From contig CACXAT010000019.1 of the NCBI GenBank assembly GCA_902765725.1, positions 1 through 36,883 on the forward strand: a DNA stretch of 36,883 bases, in the 5' to 3' direction. Made by a program: the position numbers and the translations under genes. Source of the stretch: an uncultured Lachnospiraceae bacterium (lineage in GTDB: Bacteria > Bacillota > Clostridia > Lachnospirales > Lachnospiraceae). The notes beneath the pieces are model-generated. The model made no database searches, had not been told where the DNA came from, and saw only the letters and a list, made by a program, of their open reading frames with translations. Positions 25,903 to 33,674 of the stretch are shown here, piece after piece. Within the stretch, counting starts at the first letter, position 1. Each line of letters opens with the position of its first letter.

Positions 25903-25974
25903 ACGGTCCCACCTGATCCCGTCACCCGACCTGACCGATCCCGTCACGGTCCGGTTTCATGAATGAACGAACAG

Positions 25975-26011
25975 AAAACCCCGCCAGGCAGCCGCCTGGC
26001 GGGATTTGTGT
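25975..26011. terminator. Bidirectional terminator between the S41-like peptidase and the SH3b gene
   Basis: CCCGCCAGGC (25980-25989), loop of four, GCCTGGCGGG (25994-26003). The plus strand continues ATTTGTGTT and the minus strand GTTTTCTGTT, so it serves both converging genes. Confidence 0.88.
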
Positions 26012-26045
26012 TAACCAGTTACAGTTTTTAATTATCCGATGGTAA

Positions 26046-26357
26046 TTACCCGATGTAGTAAGCGTTCGCAAGACCGGTGATGCCGAAGTCCGGGGAGAAC
26101 ACTCTCACGTAGGTTGCCGGTACGCCGTTGATTCCGGTGCCCTTGACGGTCTCGCCTACGATCTGTACCAGCATGCCGTTCTTCGGGCCTGCATGGATGA
26201 TCTCGTTCTCATAGTTGAAGCTCGGTGCGGTACGAAGTGCAAGGTATCCGCCCTGAAGATTCTTAACTGTTCTCCAGCCGTTGCCGTAGTTGTATCCCTC
26301 AACACCGCCTGCTACCTTTGCTGCTTCCTGCTCGTTCATTTTTCTGATATCTGTCAT
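26046..26357 (-). CDS. Double-glycine leader peptide fused to an SH3b-like domain
   Basis: 103 aa. The first 18 residues (MTDIRKMNEQEAAKVAGG) match the bacteriocin-type double-glycine leader: hydrophobic Ile -15 and Met -12, Glu -8, Val -4, Gly-Gly at -2/-1. Such leaders are cut by C39 peptidase-containing ABC transporters during export. The predicted 85-aa product is not a short bacteriocin but resembles a bacterial SH3 domain: LALRTAPSFNYENEIIHAGP, NGMLVQIVGE, ATYVRVFSPDFGITGLANAYYI. It would be a secreted wall- or peptide-binding module. The start has AAAAGGAGAAATAATC upstream. Its promoter element (26450-26480) is shared with the 79-aa gene. No C39 transporter is in the window. The leader reading is strong; the function is unknown. 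Confidence 0.8.
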   Translation of the reverse strand: MTDIRKMNEQEAAKVAGGVEGYNYGNGWRTVKNLQGGYLALRTAPSFNYENEIIHAGPKNGMLVQIVGETVKGTGINGVPATYVRVFSPDFGITGLANAYYIG

Positions 26358-26449
26358 GATTATTTCTCCTTTTCGTATATGTATGATTTATATTTTTAAT
26401 TGCCGCTGTTTTCTGTTTTCCGCGGCGTGTTGTATTTTGTTTACATTGA

Positions 26450-26480
26450 TATATACGCACGAACAGAAAACATCCACGCA
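26450..26480 (-). promoter_or_regulatory. Shared 31-nt promoter-like element, copy B (upstream of the double-glycine SH3b gene)
   Basis: 29 of 31 bases match copy A at 23800-23830, again ending TTCGTGCGTATATA, 93 nt ahead of the start codon. The leader then contains GCCGC ... GCGGC as a possible hairpin. It begins 18 nt past the lplA stop codon. Confidence 0.7.
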
Positions 26481-26498
26481 AAACATGAAAATCCACTT

Positions 26499-27431
26499 TC
26501 AGGCTCTTCCCGGGGGACTGGTCTCCAGATCGCTGAAATGCCGCCCGATCAGCTCTCTTCTCATAACAGCCGCCGCTTCCGGATCCAGTGAATCCGTGAA
26601 TACCTGCGCATCTGTGATCACATCCCCACAGACCACCGCATGAATGGTATACAGCCCGTTCTCATTCCTGAACTCTGCCACCCTGGACAGTCCTGTCCGC
26701 CTGGACACGATCCATCTGCGGTCTGCGAACCGGCTCCTTGCCGCCGTGATCTGTGCCTCGTCAAAAGGCAGCGCATCATCCCCGCTTGTCACAACTTCGC
26801 CGGGCGCGAAACTGCGGTAGAATGCATCGGCCAGAGCCTCCCGCATCTTCTCCACGTTCAGTGAGCTGTCCAGTTCTCTCAGGCAGCCGACCCTGGATGA
26901 GACGCTGGCAACGCCCTTGGAGGCGAGCTTCTGTCTGGAGGGGGTCAGATACCGGGCCATGCACGCAGGATCCGTATCGATCAGGATCGTCCCGTGATGC
27001 AGCTTCGCGTGTCCGTTGTCATAATAGGCGCTCCCGGAGAATTTTCTGCCTTCGATGGTAAGGTCATTTCTGCCGGTGCACTGCGCATGGATCCCGAAGG
27101 AAGCGACCGCATCCAGGATGATCCCTGTCTGCCGTTTTACGTCATGGCTGGCGCGGGCCGACAGAAATGTATAATTCAGATTGCCCATGTCGTGATACAC
27201 GGCACCGCCGCCTGACAGACGTCTTGCTGCCCTGCCCCCGTCAGACTGCAGGGCTTCCAGGTCGCATTCCCGGGCGGCATCCTGGTTTCTGCCGATCACG
27301 ACCGTCCGGTCATTCTGCCACAGATACAGGATCTGTTCATCCTCCTCCACATTCTGCAGCAGCAATTCTTCCACCGCCTGATTGCGGTAGGGATCCGTAC
27401 AGGATACGGATACGATTCTGCATCTTTTCAT
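26499..27431 (-). CDS. lplA: Lipoate-protein ligase A
   Basis: 310 aa; activates lipoate with ATP and attaches it to a Lys of lipoyl domains. The signature ARRLSGGGAVYHDMGNLNYTF at ~69-90 binds lipoyl-AMP, and the catalytic Lys lies in NDLTIEGRKFSGSAYYD near 130. The C-terminal accessory domain is present (residues ~225-310). It is the last gene of the glycine cleavage operon, overlapping lpdA by one base (TAATG), which implies translational coupling. The visible client is GcvH, encoded in the same transcript. This suggests scavenging of free lipoate rather than its synthesis. No terminator was seen after it. Confidence 0.95.
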   Translation of the reverse strand: MKRCRIVSVSCTDPYRNQAVEELLLQNVEEDEQILYLWQNDRTVVIGRNQDAARECDLEALQSDGGRAARRLSGGGAVYHDMGNLNYTFLSARASHDVKRQTGIILDAVASFGIHAQCTGRNDLTIEGRKFSGSAYYDNGHAKLHHGTILIDTDPACMARYLTPSRQKLASKGVASVSSRVGCLRELDSSLNVEKMREALADAFYRSFAPGEVVTSGDDALPFDEAQITAARSRFADRRWIVSRRTGLSRVAEFRNENGLYTIHAVVCGDVITDAQVFTDSLDPEAAAVMRRELIGRHFSDLETSPPGRA

Positions 27432-28780
27432 TATAATTCCTGAGCAGCCTCCCTCAGCAGTTCACCGATGGCTTCCCCGAAGGATGGATGGGGGAACATC
27501 ACGCGCGCCATCTCCTGAACAGTCTGTTTCTGAAGGATGGCCGAGACAAAGAATGTGACCATGTCAGAGGCTCTCTCGCACATCAGCTGCGCGCCGAGCA
27601 GAAGGCCATCCTCTCCATAAACGATCTTGATGAATCCTCTCTCCGCCTCCGCGATCATGGACCGGGCATTGGAGTAGGTCGTGACCTTCTTTGTCTTCGC
27701 CGGTATCCCGCACTGCGCCGCAGCCTCCTGGGACATACCCACACAGGCGATCTCCGGACTTGTGTAGATACAGGACGGTATCACAGTGGCGTCGCAGGGA
27801 GCTTCCTTCCCCAGCATATGCGCCGCGGCGCAGAGCCCCTGTGCGGTTGCCGCGTGGGCAAGGCCCGCAGTACCGCTGATGACATCTCCGACTGCGTAGA
27901 TCCCTTTGACGGAGGTTTCAAAATGATCGTCCGTCACGATCCCGCGGTCTATTTCAACCGGAACCTTCTCTGAAAACAGTCCTTCTGTGTCTGCCTGCCT
28001 TCCTGTACACAGCAGGATCACATCCGCCGACACGCTCATGTCCTTATTCTTCATGCGGAACTCACACTGAAGACCATTCTCCCGGACGATCCTGAGCACC
28101 TGAGCGCTGCACGTAACCTGCACATTTTTCTTCTTCAGAATGACCTGCAGGCTTCTTCCGATCTCCCGGTCCAGCTGCGGCAGAAGATACGGCATATATT
28201 CGAGAATGGTCACTTCCGTTCCCAGCTCACTGTAGATGGAAGCAATCTCACAGCCGATCACGCCTCCGCCTATGATCACCAGCTTCCCGATGCTCTGCGG
28301 CAGGTCCGCAAACAGCCTGTCACTGGTGACCACGCCCGGAAGGTCCGCGCCTTCTATTCTTGGTACAGAGGGCCTTGCGCCCGCAGCCACCAGGATATGC
28401 TCTGCCTCATAGGTATCCTCTCCGCAGACCACGGTGTGCGGGCCGGTAACCTGTGCCCTGCCGCGAACGATCTCGACACCGGCCCCAGAGAGTGATCTCT
28501 CTACACCTGTGCGAAGAGTTTCCACAACATGGTCCTTCTTCAGGAACAGCTGTGACAAGTCCGTCTGCGGCTGTGATGTGAACAGGGAAGAGGAACGCAC
28601 CTCATGGAGCATCTGGGTTCCGTGAAGCAGTGCCTTGGTGGGAATGCATCCGCGGTTCAGGCAGGTGCCTCCCAGTTCTCCCTGTTCGATCAGAATTGTC
28701 TTAAATCCGTTCCCCGCAGCATACTGCGCTGCAGGATAACCACCGGGGCCTCCCCCGATCACGATCAGATCAGCCTTCAT
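27431..28780 (-). CDS. lpdA: Dihydrolipoyl dehydrogenase (L protein / E3)
   Basis: 449 aa flavoprotein that reoxidises dihydrolipoyl-GcvH with NAD+. FAD-binding GGGPGGYPAA at 9-18, redox-active CLNRGC with Cys40 and Cys45, NAD-binding VIIGGGVIGCEIASIYSELG near 175, GIYAVGDV near 295, and the C-terminal active-site HPSFGEA are intact. Start at 28780 (MKADLIVIGGG): AAGGAAGAG lies before it and the frame overlaps the end of gcvPB by 11 nt. A longer in-frame ATG at 28846 lies inside gcvPB. Confidence 0.96.
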   Translation of the reverse strand: MKADLIVIGGGPGGYPAAQYAAGNGFKTILIEQGELGGTCLNRGCIPTKALLHGTQMLHEVRSSSLFTSQPQTDLSQLFLKKDHVVETLRTGVERSLSGAGVEIVRGRAQVTGPHTVVCGEDTYEAEHILVAAGARPSVPRIEGADLPGVVTSDRLFADLPQSIGKLVIIGGGVIGCEIASIYSELGTEVTILEYMPYLLPQLDREIGRSLQVILKKKNVQVTCSAQVLRIVRENGLQCEFRMKNKDMSVSADVILLCTGRQADTEGLFSEKVPVEIDRGIVTDDHFETSVKGIYAVGDVISGTAGLAHAATAQGLCAAAHMLGKEAPCDATVIPSCIYTSPEIACVGMSQEAAAQCGIPAKTKKVTTYSNARSMIAEAERGFIKIVYGEDGLLLGAQLMCERASDMVTFFVSAILQKQTVQEMARVMFPHPSFGEAIGELLREAAQEL

Positions 28781-30188
28781 CTTTCTCTTCCTTCTTCCAG
28801 CGAAGTACCGGTTTTCTGGCTGCGAGCACTTCATCCGGCCTGCCAATGACGGTAGACTGCGGACGATGCTGCATGCTCTCAGGATCCTTCATGGCTTCGT
28901 CATACAGATCCAGGAAGATCTTTGCCGCCTCCTCGAGGGTCTGTCTGCTCTCAGTCTCGGTCGGCTCCGCCATCAGGGCTTCATGCACGATCAGCGGGAA
29001 ATACATGGTCGGCGGGTGGATCCCATTGTCCAGAAGACCTTTGGCGATATCCAGTGCGCTGAATCCATGCTCTTTGTGCTCCTTCTCCAGCGTCATGACA
29101 AACTCATGCATGCAGAAGCCCGGGTTCGCCATGGTATATTTCTCGGACAGAAGCGCCTTGAAATAATTGGCATTCAGTACCGAGGCCGCGGCGCTGGCCG
29201 GGATCCCTTCCTTTCCGAGGGACAGGATATAGGCGAGGGCCTTGACGATGACCAGGAAGCTTCCATGATAGCTCCTGACCTTACCGCAGGAATTCTCTGT
29301 CTCCTCCAGATCCCAGGGCAGATACTCCGCCAGGAACTGTTTGCAGCCCACTGCACCCGCTCCCGGACCGCCGCCGCCATGAGGCGTCGAGAAGGTCTTG
29401 TGAAGGTTCAGATGGATGCAGTCAAATCCCATGTCCCCGGGACGGACAATGCCCATGATGGGATTCATGTTTGCCCCGTCGTAATAGCACAGTCCACCGG
29501 CTTCATGCACGATCTTAGTGATCTCACAGATATTCCGGTCAAAGAGTCCCAGGGTATTCGGATTGGTCAGCATCAGTCCTGCTGTCTCATCGTCGACTGC
29601 CTGGCGCAGTTTTTCCAGATCCACATATCCCTCCGGCGTAGAGGGGATGCTGACGACCTTCATGCCATTCATGGTGCCGGTCGCGGGATTGGTTCCGTGG
29701 GAACTGTCCGGAACGATGACCTTGCGGCGCTTCATATCTCCGCGCATCTCGTGATACTTCCGGATCAGCATCATGCCGGTGAACTCACCGTGGGCGCCTG
29801 CTGCCGGAGCGAGGGTCATGGCATCCATTCCCGTGATCGTGCACAGGTACTGCTTTGTCATGTCCAGGACCTTCCTGCAGCCGCTGACTGTATCTGCCGG
29901 CTGCAGCGGGTGGATATCGGTAAATCCTTCCAGAGCCGCGGCAGCTTCATTGATCTTCGGGTTGTACTTCATCGTACAGCTGCCGAGGGGATAGAAGCCG
30001 TCATTGACTCCGTATGAGCGCTTCTCCAGCGCAGAATAATGCCGGCTGAGATCATTCTCGCTGATCTCGGGCAGCGCTGCCTCTTCCTCTCTGAGGAAAG
30101 AGGCGTCCAGAGCGTACTCCGGCGTATCACAGGCCGGGATGTACTGATTGCCCGTTCCCGGCTTAGACTTTTCAAATAAAAGCTTCAT
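28770..30188 (-). CDS. gcvPB: Glycine dehydrogenase (decarboxylating) subunit 2, P protein
   Basis: 472 aa PLP enzyme subunit that, with GcvPA, decarboxylates glycine and loads the aminomethyl group onto lipoyl-GcvH. The start at 30188 (MKLLFEKSKPGTGNQY) overlaps the gcvPA stop as ATGA, with GGAGG upstream; an ATG at 30257 lies inside gcvPA. SYGVNDGFYPLGSCTMKYNP near 58-77, SSHGTNPATG near 162-171, and the PLP-binding Lys near 264 in HLNLHKTFSTPHGGGGPG are conserved. Overlap with both neighbours suggests one-to-one synthesis with its partner. Confidence 0.97.
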   Translation of the reverse strand: MKLLFEKSKPGTGNQYIPACDTPEYALDASFLREEEAALPEISENDLSRHYSALEKRSYGVNDGFYPLGSCTMKYNPKINEAAAALEGFTDIHPLQPADTVSGCRKVLDMTKQYLCTITGMDAMTLAPAAGAHGEFTGMMLIRKYHEMRGDMKRRKVIVPDSSHGTNPATGTMNGMKVVSIPSTPEGYVDLEKLRQAVDDETAGLMLTNPNTLGLFDRNICEITKIVHEAGGLCYYDGANMNPIMGIVRPGDMGFDCIHLNLHKTFSTPHGGGGPGAGAVGCKQFLAEYLPWDLEETENSCGKVRSYHGSFLVIVKALAYILSLGKEGIPASAAASVLNANYFKALLSEKYTMANPGFCMHEFVMTLEKEHKEHGFSALDIAKGLLDNGIHPPTMYFPLIVHEALMAEPTETESRQTLEEAAKIFLDLYDEAMKDPESMQHRPQSTVIGRPDEVLAARKPVLRWKKEEKDEG

Positions 30189-31501
30189 CCAAGCGCCTCC
30201 TTCAGCAGACTGACCATCCGGTCTGTTTCTTCCTTCGTGTTCATCTCCGTCGCGCACCAGAGGATCTCATGCTGCGACAGCACAAGTCCGCCCAGGATAT
30301 CGTTCCCGGCCAGTATCTTCATCACCTCGTCCGCATCATATGGGCAGGTCGTGACGAATTCGTGGAAGAATTCCTGTCCGTACTTTCTCGCAAACCCTGC
30401 CTCCTCCAGCTTCTGCTGCAGATAATGAGCCTTGGAGACGCACTGCTTCGCGACCTGCCTCATGCCCTCTCTGCCCATCGCCGCCATGTAGACAGCTGCA
30501 CGCAGCGCGCACAGAGCCTCGTTGGAACAGATGTTGCTGGATGCCTTCTCCCTGCGGATATGCTGCTCTCTCGCCTGGAGGGTCAGCACGTAGGCCTCTC
30601 TTCCCTGAGGATCCACGGTCTGTCCGACGATCCTGCCGGGGAGCCTTCGCATCATCTCCTGCCTGCAGGCCATGAAGCCCAGGTAGGGTCCGCCGTAGGC
30701 CAGGGGAAGTCCCAGCGGCTGTCCTTCTCCGACCGCGATGTCCGCACCGCATTCATACGGTGTCTTCAGGATCGCCTGGGCGATGGGGTTCACATACGCG
30801 ATCAGCTTCGCCCCCTTCTCATGGATGATATCGGCCGCCGCTCTGAGATCCTCCAGACATCCCAGATAGTTGGGATTCTGCAGGCAGACTGCTGCCGTAT
30901 CTTTGTCAACTGCCTCGCACAGCTTCTGAAGGTCAGTCACTCCGCCGGATGCGGGAACGGTCACGATCTGTCCGTCCGAAGCCCAGCTGTAGGTACGCAT
31001 GACGGTAATCACTTCCGGATTGACCGTCTCGGAGACAAGGATCTTATTTCTCTTTCTGTCCCTGCACATGGCCGCAGCCTCTGCTGCCGCAGATGCCCCG
31101 TCATACACGGAGGCATTGGATACATCCATCCCCGTCAGTTCACAGATCATTGTCTGGTATTCAAAGATAGACTGAAGGACGCCCTGGGAGATCTCCGCCT
31201 GATAGGGCGTATACGCGGTCAGCAGCGTCTCCTTGGAAGCCACCTCATCCACGATCGCGGGGATATAGTGGCGGTACGCGCCGGCTCCGCGGAAAACAGT
31301 TCCGAAGACTCTGTTTTCGCCCGCAAGCTGCCTCATGATCCTTGCCACCTGCATCTCCGCCTTACCTTCCGGCAGATCAAGGGGCTTGTCCAGGATCAGA
31401 TCCTTCGGGACATCCCGATACAGATCCATGACAGAGGACACGCCTGTCTTCTCAAGCATGATCCTCTTATCCGAATCATTCATAGACAGATAGCTTCCCA
31501 T
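30185..31501 (-). CDS. gcvPA: Glycine dehydrogenase (decarboxylating) subunit 1, P protein
   Basis: 438 aa, the N-terminal half-type subunit of the split P protein. FRGAGAYRHYIPAIVDEV, TAYTPYQAEISQGVLQSIFEYQT and TGMDVSNASVYDGASA near 85-150, plus GEGQPLGLPLAYGGPYLG near 250, are family hallmarks. It lacks the PLP Lys, as expected, and forms the heterotetramer with GcvPB. The start overlaps the gcvH stop by one base (TAATG), with AAGGAGCACG before it. Met7 is a possible shorter start. Confidence 0.97.
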   Translation of the reverse strand: MGSYLSMNDSDKRIMLEKTGVSSVMDLYRDVPKDLILDKPLDLPEGKAEMQVARIMRQLAGENRVFGTVFRGAGAYRHYIPAIVDEVASKETLLTAYTPYQAEISQGVLQSIFEYQTMICELTGMDVSNASVYDGASAAAEAAAMCRDRKRNKILVSETVNPEVITVMRTYSWASDGQIVTVPASGGVTDLQKLCEAVDKDTAAVCLQNPNYLGCLEDLRAAADIIHEKGAKLIAYVNPIAQAILKTPYECGADIAVGEGQPLGLPLAYGGPYLGFMACRQEMMRRLPGRIVGQTVDPQGREAYVLTLQAREQHIRREKASSNICSNEALCALRAAVYMAAMGREGMRQVAKQCVSKAHYLQQKLEEAGFARKYGQEFFHEFVTTCPYDADEVMKILAGNDILGGLVLSQHEILWCATEMNTKEETDRMVSLLKEALG

Positions 31502-31881
31502 TATTCGTGCTCCTTCTCACAAAAAGCCGCATACGCCTCTGCATCCATCAGTTCATGGTCAAATGAGCAATTCTCCACGCGGCAGATCCACGCGCCGTAG
31601 GGATCCTCGTTCAGCTTCTCCGGAGCATCTGCCAGCTCCTCATTGACTTCAGTGACAGTGCCGCTGACCGGCGCGATCACGTCAGAGACAGCCTTTACGC
31701 TCTCCACATCGCAGAATGCCTCGCCTGCCGTCAGTTCATCGCCCTCCATCGGAAGGTTGACGAAAACCAGGCTCCCAAGCTGGTCCTGGGCGTAGTCCGT
31801 GATGCCGATCAGGCAGGTATCTCCATCTTCTCTGATCCATTCGTGAGTTGCGCTGTACTTAAGTTCTGCAGGTGAATTCAT
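31501..31881 (-). CDS. gcvH: Glycine cleavage system H protein
   Basis: 126 aa lipoyl carrier that shuttles the aminomethyl group among P, T and L proteins. The lipoyl Lys is residue 63 in CDVESVKAVSD, on the usual beta hairpin, and ITDYAQDQLGSLVFVNLP and LNEDPYGAWICRV frame it. Start at 31881 (MNSPAELKYSATHEW) places AGGAG 9 nt upstream; the ATG at 31887, two codons earlier, would be only 3 nt from it but cannot be excluded. Confidence 0.96.
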   Translation of the reverse strand: MNSPAELKYSATHEWIREDGDTCLIGITDYAQDQLGSLVFVNLPMEGDELTAGEAFCDVESVKAVSDVIAPVSGTVTEVNEELADAPEKLNEDPYGAWICRVENCSFDHELMDAEAYAAFCEKEHE

Positions 31882-31934
31882 TTTCATTTTCTCCTATCTT
31901 GTGTGTCTGGTTTTCAGTATCTTTCTTCTGCTTA

Positions 31935-33020
31935 TTATTTTTCTCTCTTATAGAAAGGCAGTGCAGTGATCTCGCAGGGGATCTCCCGTCCTCTGACGCT
32001 GACTGCAACCGTCGTTCCCAGTTCATCTGATCCGGCCTCCACCAGAGCCATCGCATAGGCTCCCTTCAGGTAAGGCAGGTAGGTGCCGGAGGTGGTATGG
32101 CCGATCACTTTTCCATCCTTCAGAACATCCATATGTTCACGCACGATTCCTCTGCCGGTGACCTTCAGGCCGACCCGGGTAATGGACGGCGTCCCCTTTT
32201 CGACCATAGCTGCTTTACCAATGAAGTCCTCCTTGTTCATCTTGACGGCAAAGTCAAGTCCGGTCTCCAGAGGTGTGATGTTCTCATCCATCTCATGGCC
32301 GTACAGAGGCATCGCAGCCTCCAGACGAAGTGTATCTCTGGCACCCAGACCGCAGGGGATCAGTCCGGCCTCCTTCCCCGCCTCCAGCAGCATGTCCCAC
32401 AGCCTGGGGCCCTCCGCAGCGCTGCAGTACAGCTCATAGCCGAACTCACCGGTATAGCCGGTCTGGGAGACCAGGCACGAGATGCCGCCGACTTCATTGT
32501 TCTCAGTGAAGGTATAATACTTCTTCGGAAGCTTCTCCAGGTCTGTCAGCTTCTCCAGGATCGGATCACTGGCCGGTCCCTGCAGGGCGATCTGGACCAC
32601 CTCGTCCGAGATATCCTTCAGGGTAACATCGCCCTGTACATGCTCCTTCATCCAGGCGTAGTCCTTGTCTTTGTTGGATGCATTGACAACGATCAGGTAC
32701 TTCTCTTCCCCCATCTTGTAGACCAGCAGGTCATCCACCACGCCGCCGTTCTCATAGCACATGGGGCTGTAGCGAACCCTGCCGACATTCATCTTCGTGT
32801 AGTCATTGGTCAGCAGATGGTTCAGATTCGCGACAGCGTCAGGTCCCTCCATCATGATCTCTCCCATATGAGAGACATCGAACAGGCCTGCCTTCTGGCG
32901 CACTGCCATATGCTCCTCCAGGATATCCGTATACTGAACCGGCATCAGGTAGCCTGCAAACGGAACAATCTTTGCTCCAAGCTTCACATGTGAATCATAC
33001 AGCACAGTCTTTTTCTCCAT
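31935..33020 (-). CDS. gcvT: Aminomethyltransferase (glycine cleavage T protein)
   Basis: 361 aa folate enzyme that releases ammonia and passes the methylene group from GcvH to tetrahydrofolate. HVKLGAKIVPFAGYLMPVQY, FDVSHMGEIMMEGPDA, SQTGYTGEFGYELY near 195 and GLGARDTLRLEAAMPLYGHE near 228-247, with the folate-binding Asp of ARDTLR, are typical. Start at 33020 has GGGAGGGAAT upstream; an ATG at 33047 is in frame but weaker. First gene of the operon, directly downstream of a tandem glycine riboswitch and its terminator. Confidence 0.97.
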   Translation of the reverse strand: MEKKTVLYDSHVKLGAKIVPFAGYLMPVQYTDILEEHMAVRQKAGLFDVSHMGEIMMEGPDAVANLNHLLTNDYTKMNVGRVRYSPMCYENGGVVDDLLVYKMGEEKYLIVVNASNKDKDYAWMKEHVQGDVTLKDISDEVVQIALQGPASDPILEKLTDLEKLPKKYYTFTENNEVGGISCLVSQTGYTGEFGYELYCSAAEGPRLWDMLLEAGKEAGLIPCGLGARDTLRLEAAMPLYGHEMDENITPLETGLDFAVKMNKEDFIGKAAMVEKGTPSITRVGLKVTGRGIVREHMDVLKDGKVIGHTTSGTYLPYLKGAYAMALVEAGSDELGTTVAVSVRGREIPCEITALPFYKREK

Positions 33021-33070
33021 ATTCCCTCCCTTATCTTGCAGATACACTCTGAGCGGATGCCTGCCTGTTC

Positions 33071-33109
33071 AAAAACAAAAACAGAGCGCACCTAATACAA
33101 GGTGCGCTC
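33071..33109 (-). terminator. Terminator of the glycine riboswitch expression platform
   Basis: A 10-bp stem GAGCGCACCT/AGGTGCGCTC (33084-33093 with 33100-33109) is followed on the minus strand by T-rich TGTTTTTGTTTTTG. It begins right at the 3' end of aptamer 2, so glycine binding should decide whether the stem forms. Confidence 0.88.
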
Positions 33110-33275
33110 CGTTCTTTAAACCTGAAAGATTCTCCCCGTCCGGGGATTGCATCGTCGGTGCTGATCACTCAGCTTTCCGGAGTTTCGTCAGGATCCAGTC
33201 CTTTTACCTGAAAGTTTCCGCCCATTCTCCTTCGGTGCCGCCGCGCGGTCTCTCCTGGGTCCTTCATCCGAACGT
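33110..33275 (-). ncRNA. Tandem glycine riboswitch (two aptamers) controlling the gcv operon
   Basis: Read on the minus strand, aptamer 1 starts near 33275 and shows CCAGGAGAGACC, GGCACCGAAGGAGAA and CTTTCAGGTAAAAGGAC. Aptamer 2 follows with GACGAAACTCCGGAAAGC, CACCGACGATGCAAT, CCGGACGGGGAGAAT and CTTTCAGGTTTAAAGAAC. The ACCGA..GCAA and CTTTCAGG-T-AAAAGGAC type motifs in duplicate, with a short linker, are the signature of the cooperative glycine riboswitch. In known cases glycine binding turns gcv expression on. The aptamer boundaries are approximate. Confidence 0.93.
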
Positions 33276-33300
33276 ATTCTGTTGTCCGCTTCTGTCTTAC

Positions 33301-33328
33301 AGTATACCACGAAACAGGGAAAAAACAA
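33301..33328 (-). promoter_or_regulatory. Promoter of the riboswitch-gcv operon
   Basis: TTGTTT (33323-33328), 16-nt spacer, TATACT (33301-33306) on the minus strand, placing the transcript start about 20 nt before aptamer 1. Confidence 0.6.
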
Positions 33329-33367
33329 TCGTTTACACAAGTCCCCGCACCATGTCCGTTCCATTTT

Positions 33368-33601
33368 TCAGAACAGTTTTCTTCCGATCCAGATGCAGAT
33401 ACAGGCTCCGACGGTCGATACCACCAGGCTTCCGATCGTCCCCGTCGCAGATAAGCCGACCAGTCTGAATATCATTCCGCCTACAAAGCCTCCTGCGATT
33501 CCAAGAAGGATGTTCTTGAACATCCCTGACTTCTCATTCATGATGGCGCTTGCGATGCATCCTGCGATCGCTCCAAGAATCAATCCCCATAAAAGTCCCA
33601 T
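33368..33601 (-). CDS. GlsB/YeaQ/YmgE-family (transglycosylase-associated) small membrane protein
   Basis: 77 aa with three hydrophobic helices: MGLLWGLILGAIAGCIASAIM, NILLGIAGGFVGGMIFRLV and a C-terminal one ending GRKLF. The G-rich pattern, with an NEKSGMFKNI loop between helices 1 and 2, identifies the family, linked to envelope stress in several Gram-positives. The biochemical role is unknown. Start at 33601 has AGGAGG about 10 nt upstream; an ATG at 33640 is in frame but unsupported. It is a single gene between the gcv leader and the ApbE remnant. Confidence 0.88.
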   Translation of the reverse strand: MGLLWGLILGAIAGCIASAIMNEKSGMFKNILLGIAGGFVGGMIFRLVGLSATGTIGSLVVSTVGACICIWIGRKLF

Positions 33602-33674
33602 ATTGTCATACCTCCTAACTTGCAAATACCAATCTCCCAAGAGTTGCTGCGATGCAAAAGTCTGCAGCCTGATT

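Noticed and set aside
25914..25950. Short direct repeat GATCCCGTCAC downstream of the S41-like gene
   Set aside because: Two copies of 11 bp only, no further units, no link to a mobile element or array.
26299..26496. 65-aa minus-strand frame across the start of the GG-SH3b gene
   Set aside because: It overlaps the supported start in another frame, crosses the promoter element and lacks a ribosome site.
30269..31600. 443-aa plus-strand open frame over gcvPA
   Set aside because: Antisense shadow of a gene with clear family motifs; it also runs across the gcvH/gcvPA junction.
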